Positions 49,398 through 57,226 of a stretch of 64,000 nucleotides of DNA are shown one piece after another. Made by a program: the position numbers and the translations under genes. The stretch is taken from the NCBI GenBank assembly GCA_036376245.1, contig DASVAS010000097.1, positions 4,550-68,549 of the forward strand. The letters are read 5' to 3'. Below the pieces are notes generated by a model. It saw nothing but the letters and a program-made list of their open reading frames with translations. It had not been told where the DNA came from and ran no database searches. Within the stretch, counting starts at the first letter, position 1. Each line of letters begins with the position of its first letter. Source of the DNA: DATARR01 sp036376245. Lineage in GTDB: Bacteria; Acidobacteriota; Thermoanaerobaculia; Multivoradales; UBA5704.

Positions 49398-50024
49398 GTG
49401 AAAACGCCAAGTTTCGACGAAGAATGGCGTTCGCTGCTGCGGGAAAACTTGACGCGCTTCGAAAGGAGGAGCGCGCCGCTGGCGGAACGCCGGCCCGCGG
49501 CGGTGGCGCTGGTCGTCCAGCCGGATCAGAGAGGGAACGCCTCCCTTCTTCTCACGCGCCGGGCGGCTGGACTGAAGCGTCACGGCGGCCAGTGGGCTTT
49601 GCCGGGAGGCCGTCTCGATCCTGGAGAATCCGCGGAGGATGCCGCGCTCCGCGAGCTCGAAGAAGAGCTCGGGCTCGTCCTGACGCCCGAGCAGGTCCTG
49701 GGCCGCCTCGACGATTTTCCGACCCGCTCGGGCTTCGTGATCACCCCCGTCGTGCTCTGGGGAGCCCCGGACGCGACGCTCCGTCCGGATCCCCGCGAGG
49801 TAGCGGGAGTCTACCTCGTACCGGTCGCCGACCTCCTGGACCCGGGCAACCTCGTACTCCACTCGATCCCCCAGAGCGACCGACCGGTCCTGGCCCTCTC
49901 GATCCTGGGCACCCTCATCTACACCCCGACGGCGGCGATCCTCCACCAGTTCGCCGAGGTGGGTGTGCTCGGGCGGGAGACGCGGGTGGACGGGTATGAG
50001 CAGCCGGTGTTTGCGTGGCGGTGA
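49398..50024 (+). CDS. Nudix hydrolase, CoA pyrophosphatase-like
   Basis: This 208-residue protein has the full Nudix box GGRLDPGESAEDAALRELEEELG (GX5EX7REUXEEXGU), preceded by KRHGGQWALPGG as in the NudL/CoA-pyrophosphatase group. Such enzymes cleave CoA or other nucleoside diphosphates. GTG is the start, and it lies at the very end of the repeat array, with AAGGGGG about 12 nt upstream. The last 110 bp overlap the convergent hydrolase gene's end. Confidence 0.9.
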   Translation: MKTPSFDEEWRSLLRENLTRFERRSAPLAERRPAAVALVVQPDQRGNASLLLTRRAAGLKRHGGQWALPGGRLDPGESAEDAALRELEEELGLVLTPEQVLGRLDDFPTRSGFVITPVVLWGAPDATLRPDPREVAGVYLVPVADLLDPGNLVLHSIPQSDRPVLALSILGTLIYTPTAAILHQFAEVGVLGRETRVDGYEQPVFAWR

Positions 50025-50844
50025 GGACCCGCACAATCCACCCCACCCGGTCCCACCGCGCCACCTCGTCGAAGGAGTGCCCCGTCTCGTACCACCGCAC
50101 CTCCTTCGGCTCGCTCGCGGCCTGAATGTAGGCCTCGGCGTCCGATGGGGTGAGGAGCTCGTCCTGGCTCGCGAACTGGAAGAAGATCTTCGCTGGGGCC
50201 GCCTGTCCGATGTAGTGGACAGCGTCCAGCGGCGCCATGGCCTGCACGTACGCCTCCTGCCGCTCGCTGGATAGAAGCTTCTTGAAGGCGGCGGCGATCT
50301 GGTTCTCTCCATGCGTGTAGGAGCGGGTCATGGATGGGAAGCCGGCCATCAGAACGTACGCGACCGGCCGCTTCTCGATCCCGGCCAGGATTCCGCCGAG
50401 CGTCGCGCCCAGGCTGTGGCCCACGTAGACCAGGCGCGTCGGGTCCACCTCGGGACGGGCGGCCAGGAGGTCGAGGCCGCGGCGCAGGTCCACGATCGTC
50501 TGGATCGTCTCCCGCCGGTCCAACTCCGCGTTGAAGGGACCCGCCTGGGTCCGGCGCTCCTGATTCTCGGATCGGAGGAAGGGCGCGTCGATCGTCAGCG
50601 AGACGATGTCGTGGTCCCTCGCGAGCTCTACGGCCTCGTCCACGAACGTCGAGCGGTTTCCCTGGCCCGGATGGAGGAAGAGGACGGCCGGGCGATTCCC
50701 CTCTCCGGGCGGCAGGATGAGGTAGGCCGGGACCCGTCCTCCCATCGGGCTCGCGTAGGTGAGGTCCAGGACGCGGACGTCCCTGCGCTTCTCGGCGCCG
50801 GCCTCTTTGATGTCCAGGGGGGCGGAAACGTCGTAGTCGAACAT
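49915..50844 (-). CDS. Alpha/beta hydrolase (dienelactone-hydrolase-like)
   Basis: This 309-residue enzyme has VPAYLILPPGEGNRPAVLFLHPGQGN near the start (oxyanion hole side), the nucleophile elbow VYVGHSLGATLGG with Ser, a late Asp (ASQDELLTP) and His (WYETGHSFDEVAR). It is probably a cytoplasmic esterase or peptidase of unknown substrate. The domain ends near residue 273. The last 36 residues are Pro/Arg/Gly-rich, look unlike the fold, and read antisense to the Nudix gene, so the true stop may have been lost by a frameshift. Confidence 0.82.
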   Translation of the reverse strand: MFDYDVSAPLDIKEAGAEKRRDVRVLDLTYASPMGGRVPAYLILPPGEGNRPAVLFLHPGQGNRSTFVDEAVELARDHDIVSLTIDAPFLRSENQERRTQAGPFNAELDRRETIQTIVDLRRGLDLLAARPEVDPTRLVYVGHSLGATLGGILAGIEKRPVAYVLMAGFPSMTRSYTHGENQIAAAFKKLLSSERQEAYVQAMAPLDAVHYIGQAAPAKIFFQFASQDELLTPSDAEAYIQAASEPKEVRWYETGHSFDEVARWDRVGWIVRVLTATQTPAAHTRPPASPARAHPPRRTGGGSPPSGCR

Positions 50845-50907
50845 AAAGCCTCCGGGGACGGTCGCGTCTATCCTACCCGCGATCCCCTCCCGGAGGCCTG
50901 GAGGTCG

Positions 50908-51159
50908 TCACATGCAGTACCAGCACTCGCCCATCTGGGAATCGTAGATGTAGCCCGACGTGTCCCCATAGCAGACCCGGGTGTTGGGGCAGTCGGTGTA
51001 GCAGACGCCGCCGGTCGAGTAGTAGTCGGTGATGGTGACCCCCCACAGGCAATAGGCGTAGGCCGGCTGCGGGAAGGATGCCTGGCCGGCCAGCACCATG
51101 ATGGCGATCACCAGAAGCAGAGCCGCGCCCTTCAGAGACAGTCTCTTCACAGTGCTCAT
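50908..51159 (-). CDS. Small exported cysteine-rich peptide (second)
   Basis: This 83-residue precursor has a signal peptide (about residues 1-34, ending PAYA). The mature 48 or so residues contain seven cysteines with CYTDCP and ECWYC near the end. ATG 51159 has AAGGAG 9 nt upstream. The layout (short Lys-rich start, Ala/Val/Leu core, Tyr/Cys-rich mature part) recalls the 86-residue peptide at 12335-12595, though the Cys spacing differs. The function is unknown; disulfide-bonded secreted peptide is an inference. Confidence 0.72.
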   Translation of the reverse strand: MSTVKRLSLKGAALLLVIAIMVLAGQASFPQPAYAYCLWGVTITDYYSTGGVCYTDCPNTRVCYGDTSGYIYDSQMGECWYCM

Positions 51160-51187
51160 GCCCTTTTCTCCTTTGATGGCTCAAGCT

Positions 51188-51251
51188 GGCCTGACGGGCG
51201 ATCCCACGGCGAGAAGGGAGACCCGCCGCATCCAGAATCGCCCGTCAGGCC
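51188..51251. repeat. Perfect 15-bp inverted repeat
   Basis: GGCCTGACGGGCGAT at 51188-51202 and its exact complement ATCGCCCGTCAGGCC at 51237-51251 are separated by 34 bp. They lie between the small Cys-rich gene (-) and the blaI operator region, so in the leader or promoter of the small gene. They could form a stem or bind a dimeric protein. Confidence 0.65.
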
Positions 51252-51378
51252 CCGCTGTCCGTCGCTCCGAGGGGGGAGGACGTTCTGTTCCCTTCTAATA
51301 AGTAGGGGTGCTGAAGGGGCGCTTTCGCGAGCTTGTCAGCTCCCCTGAAACCTTCCTTCCATCCCGGCGTAGAACCTC

Positions 51379-51424
51379 TTGACGACAGATGTCGTCAGGC
51401 GTACCATGACGACGGTTGTAGTCA
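51379..51424 (+). promoter_or_regulatory. blaI promoter with BlaI/MecI-type operators
   Basis: A perfect palindrome GACGACAGATGTCGTC (51381-51396) matches the BlaI/MecI operator consensus TACNACANNTGTNGTA in its centre. It overlaps a likely -35 (TTGACG, 51379) and the spacer to TACCAT (51402) at 17 bp. A second, weaker dyad TGACGACGG/TTGTAGTCA follows (51407-51424). This is strong evidence of autoregulation by the BlaI-like repressor just downstream. Confidence 0.8.
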
Positions 51425-51438
51425 ACTCGAGGGACCGT

Positions 51439-51828
51439 ATGAAACCGAAATCGATCGGAGACCAGGAGCTGGCGCTTCTGCAGTACGTCGAGGAGCAGGG
51501 GGGCGCCTCCGTCGGACAGGCGGCGGAAGGGTTCGGCGCGCCGCGCGGGCTCGCCCGTTCCACCGTGTTGACCATGATGGAGCGCCTGCGTCAGAAGGGA
51601 CACCTGGACCGCCGGCAGGTGGGGGGCGTCTACCAGTATTTCTCCCCGGCTCCGGCCGGCGAGGTGCTGCGCGACGTGGTGCGTTCCTTCGTCGAGAAGA
51701 CGCTCGGCGGCTCCGTGGCGCCCTTCGTGACCTACCTCACCGAGGAGGCCAAGGTCTCGGACTCCGATCTGGCCGAGTTGGAAGAGCTGGTGGCCAAGCT
51801 CCAGTCGAAGCGGAAGGAGGAGGCATGA
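51439..51828 (+). CDS. blaI: BlaI/MecI-type transcriptional repressor
   Basis: This 129-residue protein has a winged helix with IGDQELALLQYVEEQGGASVGQAAEGF and LARSTVLTMMERLRQKGHLDRRQVGG, then the dimerisation helices. BlaI is cut or released when the M56 sensor is activated. ATG 51439 has GAGGG upstream. Its stop overlaps the start of the M56 gene (ATGA). The matching operator lies directly upstream. No beta-lactamase is near, so the regulated stress is unknown. Confidence 0.93.
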   Translation: MKPKSIGDQELALLQYVEEQGGASVGQAAEGFGAPRGLARSTVLTMMERLRQKGHLDRRQVGGVYQYFSPAPAGEVLRDVVRSFVEKTLGGSVAPFVTYLTEEAKVSDSDLAELEELVAKLQSKRKEEA

Positions 51829-54143
51829 GCGCCTTCGAACCGGTCCTGGATGCGTTGCTCCGCGCGTCCCTCTATGGCGGGCTGTTCATCGCCGCCGTCT
51901 GGGCGGTCTGCCGCCTGTTCCCGCGCCTGCCCGCTGGAATGCGGTGCGGCCTCTGGTGGGCCGCCTGCCTGAAGCTGCTGCTGGATCTCGTCTGGATCGC
52001 GCCCGTGCCGCTCGCTCTGCTGCCGGCGGAGACGACGGCGGGACCGGCGGTGCAGGCGGCGACCTTATATATAAGGAATGTGGAGGCGGTCCCCTCCCGG
52101 GCCCTCACCCCCAACCAATTGATCCCTCCTGGGCCCGACCCCTCCCTCCCTCCCTCACCGGGAGAGGGGAGGAGTTTGTCTTGGGAGAGCGCTCTGGTAG
52201 CTATCTGGTTCCTGGGCCTGTTCGTCCTTTCTGTAAGGATGATTCTGGGCCTCCGGCAGACGCGGCGCATCCTGCGGTCCGCGGAACCGCTGCGGGATAG
52301 TTGGGTGCGGACGGCGTTCCTCGAATTGTGCGCGCGGCTGTCCCTCCGCCGGGCTCCGGAGCTGCGGGGCTCGGGCGAGGTGGGGACGCCCCAGGTGACC
52401 GGTCTGCTGCGGCCGGTCGTGTTGATCCCGGAATCCGGCCTCGCGCGGCTGACTCCCGCCGAGATGTCGATGACGCTGTGCCACGAGCTGGTCCACCTCC
52501 GGCGCCGCGACCTCTGGCTCGGCTGGGTGCCGGCCCTGGCGCAGCGGCTGTTCTTCTTTCATCCGTTGGCGGCGCTGGCCGCCCGTGAATACGCGCTCGC
52601 CCGCGAAGCCGCGTGCGACGCGGAGGTGATCCACGTCCTGGGGTCGGCGCCCCAGGCCTATGGACGCCTTCTCCTCCGATGGGGTGTGGCCCCGCGAGAG
52701 ACCGGTCTCGCCGCCGCGGGAGCTTCGCCCTCTGCGCAGAACCTTAAAAGGAGACTTCAGATGCTGCAGCAGACTTCCGATAGCAGGAAGCGCTCCGCCC
52801 TCTGGTGGTGGCTGGCCGGGGCGGCGGTTCTTGTAGGTATGGTTCCCATCCAGATCGTGGCGCAGGAAAGAGAAGACGCTCCGCAGGCCGAGGAGGCGGT
52901 GGAGGCGGTTGCTCCCCTGGCTCCCGTCGACGCGGTCGAGCCCGTCCTCGCGGACGCCCCCGAGGCCGAGCTTGCCGAACCAGCGGAGATTGCGGCCCCG
53001 GTCGAGGCCGTCGAGCCGGTCGAGCCGGTCGAGCCGTTGAGCGAGACGCCCGAGCCTGTGGAGCCGTTGTCCGGATTGCCGGCGGTCGCCCAGGCGCCGA
53101 CTCCGTTGCCGCCTCCGCCGGGCGTCCCGGTGCCGGCCCGGGCTCCACGGGCTCCAAAGGCGGTTTCACCCGTCCCCCCGGCGCGCCTGGCTCCGGGCAC
53201 GCCCGCTCCTCCGGCCGCCTATGCGGCCCCGGTCGTGGGGGCTCCTGCGCCGGCGGCGGGCGCTCATCCGACTCCCGGCGTCCACCCGACTCCCGGCGCT
53301 CATCCGGTTCCCGGCGTCGCTCCGGTCCCCGGCGCTCCGGTTCCGGCCCGGGCTCCCAAGGCCGCTCCCGGGAGGCATCCGCGTCCCGCCCTGGCCCCGG
53401 TTCCGAGCGCTCCGCCGGTGGCCAGGGCCTACGGCACGCCCGCTCCGGCTCCCCGCGCGGCGGGCGCTCGGGAATACCAGGGTGTGACGCCGCCGCCTCC
53501 CGCTCCGCCCAGGCCCCCGAAGCCGCCCGTGCCGCCCAAGCCGCCGAAGGAGGGGAAGCACGGTTACTCCTACTCCTACAACGACAACGGCAACTCGTGG
53601 ATCATCCTCAAGGGTGAGAACAACACCATCATGAACGGCTCGACCCGGGACATCGAGAAGGTCCGCCAGCTCCGCAAGGGCGGGGAGGACATCTTCTGGT
53701 TCCGCCGCGACGGCAAGGCCTACGTGGTCCGCGACGCGGCCACCCTGGCGCAGGTCGAGAAGATCTGGGAACCGATCGGCGAGCTGGGCGCCAAGCAGGG
53801 CGAGCTGGGAGCCCAGCAGGGCGCGCTCGGCGGCAAGCAGGGAGCGCTGGGCGCCAAGCAGGGTGCCCTGGGCGCGCAGCAGGGAACCCTGGCGGCCGAG
53901 CGGGTGCGCCGCGGCAGCGAGGCGGACGAGCGCGAGATCGAGAAGCGCCAGCGCGAGATCGAGAAGGACATGGACCAGCTCAGCCGCGAGATGGAGGATC
54001 TGGGGGGCGAGATGGAGGCGCTTGGGCGCCAGATGGAGGATCTCGGCCGTCGGATGGAGGCCGCCAGCGCCAAGGCCGAGAAGGACATGCAGGCCCTGAT
54101 GGCCCAGGCCATCCGCAGCGGCGTGGCCCAGGAAGTCCGGTAG
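51825..54143 (+). CDS. M56-family membrane metalloprotease (BlaR1-like) with unusual sensor domain
   Basis: This 772-residue sensor-protease has N-terminal helices and the zinc motif CHELVHLRRRDL (HExxH, His220 area), then the third ligand region (REYALAREAACDAEVI), and a last helix (about 326-345, WWWLAGAAVLVGMVPIQIV). Instead of a beta-lactam-binding domain it has a long Pro/Ala/Glu-rich linker (about 350-575). A small beta domain with HGYSYSYNDNGNSWIILKGENN and FWFRRDGKAYVVRDAATLAQVEKIWEPI follows, then repeats of LGAKQGALGAQQG and a coiled coil. Residues 84-120 are a Pro/Gly-rich insertion that looks like repeat DNA (52076-52185). It is coupled to blaI. Confidence 0.88.
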   Translation: MSAFEPVLDALLRASLYGGLFIAAVWAVCRLFPRLPAGMRCGLWWAACLKLLLDLVWIAPVPLALLPAETTAGPAVQAATLYIRNVEAVPSRALTPNQLIPPGPDPSLPPSPGEGRSLSWESALVAIWFLGLFVLSVRMILGLRQTRRILRSAEPLRDSWVRTAFLELCARLSLRRAPELRGSGEVGTPQVTGLLRPVVLIPESGLARLTPAEMSMTLCHELVHLRRRDLWLGWVPALAQRLFFFHPLAALAAREYALAREAACDAEVIHVLGSAPQAYGRLLLRWGVAPRETGLAAAGASPSAQNLKRRLQMLQQTSDSRKRSALWWWLAGAAVLVGMVPIQIVAQEREDAPQAEEAVEAVAPLAPVDAVEPVLADAPEAELAEPAEIAAPVEAVEPVEPVEPLSETPEPVEPLSGLPAVAQAPTPLPPPPGVPVPARAPRAPKAVSPVPPARLAPGTPAPPAAYAAPVVGAPAPAAGAHPTPGVHPTPGAHPVPGVAPVPGAPVPARAPKAAPGRHPRPALAPVPSAPPVARAYGTPAPAPRAAGAREYQGVTPPPPAPPRPPKPPVPPKPPKEGKHGYSYSYNDNGNSWIILKGENNTIMNGSTRDIEKVRQLRKGGEDIFWFRRDGKAYVVRDAATLAQVEKIWEPIGELGAKQGELGAQQGALGGKQGALGAKQGALGAQQGTLAAERVRRGSEADEREIEKRQREIEKDMDQLSREMEDLGGEMEALGRQMEDLGRRMEAASAKAEKDMQALMAQAIRSGVAQEVR

Positions 54144-54183
54144 CGCGACTCCTCACCACCCCCGGCTCCTGGGTTTTGCAGGC

Positions 54184-56946
54184 TTACAACACCCCGATTT
54201 CCCGCGCCCGGGCGATGGCCTGGGTGCGGTTGCGGGTCCCCAGCTTGGCGTAGATGTTCTCCAGGTGCTTCTTGACCGTGCTCGGCGCGATGTACAGCTT
54301 GCGGCCGGTGTCGGCGTTCGAGAGGCCGGTGGCGATCAGCCGCAGCACCTCCACCTCGCGCTCCGAGAGCGGCTCGGCCATTCCGGCCTCCTGACGGTCC
54401 TGCCCGACGGCCGGCGAGGGCGGCGATAGCTCCACCCGCGCCGGCCTTTCCACTCCAAATGCATTCAGGAGCCTGCGGGCGTACTCCGGGGAGACGGCGT
54501 CCGGCGCGGCCTCCGCGATCAATCCGGCCAGGGCGGGATCCTCGTCGGCGAAGAGGCGCACGTAGCCTTCCGGCTCCGCCAGTGCCAGGGCGCGGCCGAG
54601 CAGAGCCACCGCGCCCTGCCGGTCTCCCTGGAGGTTCCGCGTCAGGGCCTGGAGCGCCAGGACCTCGATCACGGAGTGAACGCGGCCGGTCTCTTCCGCC
54701 ATGGCGAGCAGGGCCGAGAGGAGCTCCAGCGCCTGGTCGGTCTCGTCCCGGGCCAGCAGCAGCCGGGCGATCACCAGGTGCGCGAAGTCCCGCCGGTGGA
54801 TGTCGTTGAACGCGGCGGACACGGGACCCTTCCGCCAGCTCCCGAGGAGGCCGGAGTCCCGCGCCCAGCGTGCAGCCGCCTCCAGGGCTTCGGCGTTCCC
54901 TTCCATCCGGGCCTGGCGGAGCTGGACCCCGGCCCGGAAAGAGTGGATGGCCTCCAGCCAGTGGGGCTGGCCCGTCCGGCGGATCACCTCCTCGGCGCGG
55001 CCGAGCGCCGCCAGAGCGCCGGGGAAATCCCCCAGTGAGCTCAGCACCCGGCTCATGGACAGGCTTCCCGAGAGCAGGCCGCTGGCGATCTCGCCGCGCT
55101 TGCCCAGCTCCCAGGCCCTGGCCGCCTCCTCGACGGCGCCGGGCAGGTCGTCCCACTCGCGCCGGACGTCGGCCAGGATGCCGCGGGCCATGGCGGCGGC
55201 GGGGATCGCCTGGCCGTCCCGTCCTTCCGCGATCCGCAGGGAGCCGCGGGCGAGGTCGGCGGCCTTGTGCAGGCGGCCCTGGGCGAGGTGCAGCTCGGCC
55301 AGATGCCACTCGGCCAGCAGGACGCAGAAGGTGTTGCCGCTGCGCGCGCACTCGATGCGGGCCAGCTCGAAGGCCTCTCCGGCCGCCTCCAGGTCGTCCA
55401 GCCCGAGCCAGGCCGTGCCGGTTTCCAGGAGCAGGACGCCGCGGACGAAGTAGGCGTCCTCGGGCAGCCAGTCCAGGGCGTCCTGGTAGAGAGCGATGGC
55501 CTCGCGGTTGTGGCCCGCGGTGCGGGTGAGCATCCCGCGCAGCACCTCGACGTGCCCGAAGAGCTCGGGGTCCGGCGCCGCCTCCAGGGCGCGCTCGGCG
55601 GCGTCGACCTGCTCCGCCGCCGCCTTGAGCTCGAGCTGGGAGACCAGCGCCCAGGCGTAGGACAGGCGCAGCTTGGGCCGCCGCTCCAGCCACTCGGCGG
55701 GCAGGGAGCGGATCCAGCGGATCACCGTGCCGGCGTCGGCCCGCATCAGACGGGGCAGGGCGTGCTCGGTCACCAGCTCGGTGGCGCGGTCCATGGCCCC
55801 GGCGGCCAGAGCGTGCTCCAGCGCGTCCTCGGGATGGCCGTGGTCGGAGTACCACTGGCTCGCCCGCTCGTGCAGCGTCACCAGCGCCGGCCGTCCCTCC
55901 TGGCGCTCCAACTGGTGCCGCAGCAGGGTGCCGAAGAGGTGGTGGTAGCGATACCAGGTGCGGGTGTCGTCCAGCGGGATCAGGAAGAGGTTGGTGGCGT
56001 CCAGCCGCTCCAGGATCGCCTGGGCGTCCTCGCGTCCGGTCACGGCCTCGCACAGCGGCGCCGAGAGGCGGGTCAGAACCGACGACCGCAGCAGGAACTC
56101 GCGCACCGGCTCCGGCTGGCGGGAGAGCACCTCCTCCGTGAGGTAGTCGAGGACGAACCGGTGGCTGCCGGTGAAATCGCCGATGAACCCTTCCACGTCC
56201 GCCCGGCCCTGGAGGGAGAGCGCCGCCATCTGGAGACCCACGGCCCAGCCCTCGGTGCGCTGCTCCAGGGCTTCCACGTCCTCGGCGGACAGGGCGAGCC
56301 CCATGGCCTGGTTCAGGAAGTCGGCGGCCTCCTGCGAGGTGAACCGGAGGTCCCGCGCCCGCAGCTCGGTGAGCTGCCCCCGGGCGCGCAGGCGCGACAA
56401 CTGGAGGGGGGGATCGACCCGGGTGGCGATCACCACGTGCATGCGCGACGGCAGGCGGTCGAGCAGGAACTGGACGGCCTGATGGATCTCCGGCGTCTCG
56501 ATCGCGTGGTAGTCGTCGAGGACCAGCACGAGGTCCTGATCGAGGGCGTGGATCTCGTTGAGGAGCCCGGTCAGGACCGGCTCCAGCGCCACGGCCTCCG
56601 GGCTCTGGGCGTGGCGGAGCGTCGTCAGGGTGTCGTCCCCCAGCCCGGGGCACGGCTTCTGGAGGGCGGTCACCGTATAGCAGAGGAAGCGGAGGAGGTC
56701 GTTGTCCCCCTCGTCGAGAGAGACCCAGGCGACTGTACGGCCGCTGGTCTGGATCCATTCCGCCAGCAGGGTGGACTTGCCGAAGCCGGCCGGGGCCGAG
56801 ACGAGCGTGAAGGGTCCTGAAGCCCCCGTCTCCAGGCGCTGGGTCAACCGCGGCCGGGGCACCCGGTTGGGGCGCGGCGCCGGGATGTAGAGCTTGGTGG
56901 CGAGCAGCGCGTCGAGAGGCTGAGCGGGCGCGGGGCGTTGGGACAT
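54184..56946 (-). CDS. MalT-like LuxR-family ATP-dependent transcriptional activator
   Basis: This 920-residue STAND-type regulator has a P-loop (VSAPAGFGKSTLLAEW near residue 48), Walker B (LVLVLDDYHAIE), a winged-helix region, a long TPR-like middle (about 400-840) and a C-terminal LuxR helix-turn-helix (PLSEREVEVLRLIATGLSN, then STVKKHLENIYAKLGTRNRTQAI). MalT-type activators form oligomers with ATP when a small ligand binds. The ligand is not known here. It is divergent from the giant surface protein gene, so that gene may be its target (inference). The intergenic region 56947-57226 holds no gene and has no clear promoter by eye. Confidence 0.93.
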   Translation of the reverse strand: MSQRPAPAQPLDALLATKLYIPAPRPNRVPRPRLTQRLETGASGPFTLVSAPAGFGKSTLLAEWIQTSGRTVAWVSLDEGDNDLLRFLCYTVTALQKPCPGLGDDTLTTLRHAQSPEAVALEPVLTGLLNEIHALDQDLVLVLDDYHAIETPEIHQAVQFLLDRLPSRMHVVIATRVDPPLQLSRLRARGQLTELRARDLRFTSQEAADFLNQAMGLALSAEDVEALEQRTEGWAVGLQMAALSLQGRADVEGFIGDFTGSHRFVLDYLTEEVLSRQPEPVREFLLRSSVLTRLSAPLCEAVTGREDAQAILERLDATNLFLIPLDDTRTWYRYHHLFGTLLRHQLERQEGRPALVTLHERASQWYSDHGHPEDALEHALAAGAMDRATELVTEHALPRLMRADAGTVIRWIRSLPAEWLERRPKLRLSYAWALVSQLELKAAAEQVDAAERALEAAPDPELFGHVEVLRGMLTRTAGHNREAIALYQDALDWLPEDAYFVRGVLLLETGTAWLGLDDLEAAGEAFELARIECARSGNTFCVLLAEWHLAELHLAQGRLHKAADLARGSLRIAEGRDGQAIPAAAMARGILADVRREWDDLPGAVEEAARAWELGKRGEIASGLLSGSLSMSRVLSSLGDFPGALAALGRAEEVIRRTGQPHWLEAIHSFRAGVQLRQARMEGNAEALEAAARWARDSGLLGSWRKGPVSAAFNDIHRRDFAHLVIARLLLARDETDQALELLSALLAMAEETGRVHSVIEVLALQALTRNLQGDRQGAVALLGRALALAEPEGYVRLFADEDPALAGLIAEAAPDAVSPEYARRLLNAFGVERPARVELSPPSPAVGQDRQEAGMAEPLSEREVEVLRLIATGLSNADTGRKLYIAPSTVKKHLENIYAKLGTRNRTQAIARAREIGVL

Positions 56947-57226
56947 CGGGGCGGCTCGGAGGGTCTCAGGGGAGCATAACAGACGGCCTTCCTCTCAAGA
57001 GTTCCACCTTTGCGTCACTCTTGAAATTTACTTGAGGATCGTCGTCTGGTGCTCCGGCTGTGGTAAGGTACGGTGATCCGAATCCTTCAAGGTCTTTGCC
57101 CGATTGCGGGTAGGGTCCGGGTGTATGTCTGCTGATGCGGTCTGTCACTTCTGCTCTTGTCGTCTGTTGTGGTCTGGCCTCCAGGGGGAGGTTGTGCGCG
57201 GGATGTTCCTGCCGAGGAGTCTTGCT

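Noticed and set aside
48988..49401. 137-residue open frame as a normal gene
   Set aside because: It has no ribosome site or clear start, and the minus strand is equally open; it may only reflect the 21-bp phase. Kept as a repeat feature instead.
51439..54143. A complete beta-lactam resistance locus
   Set aside because: BlaI and an M56 protease are present, but no beta-lactamase or penicillin-binding sensor domain is found.
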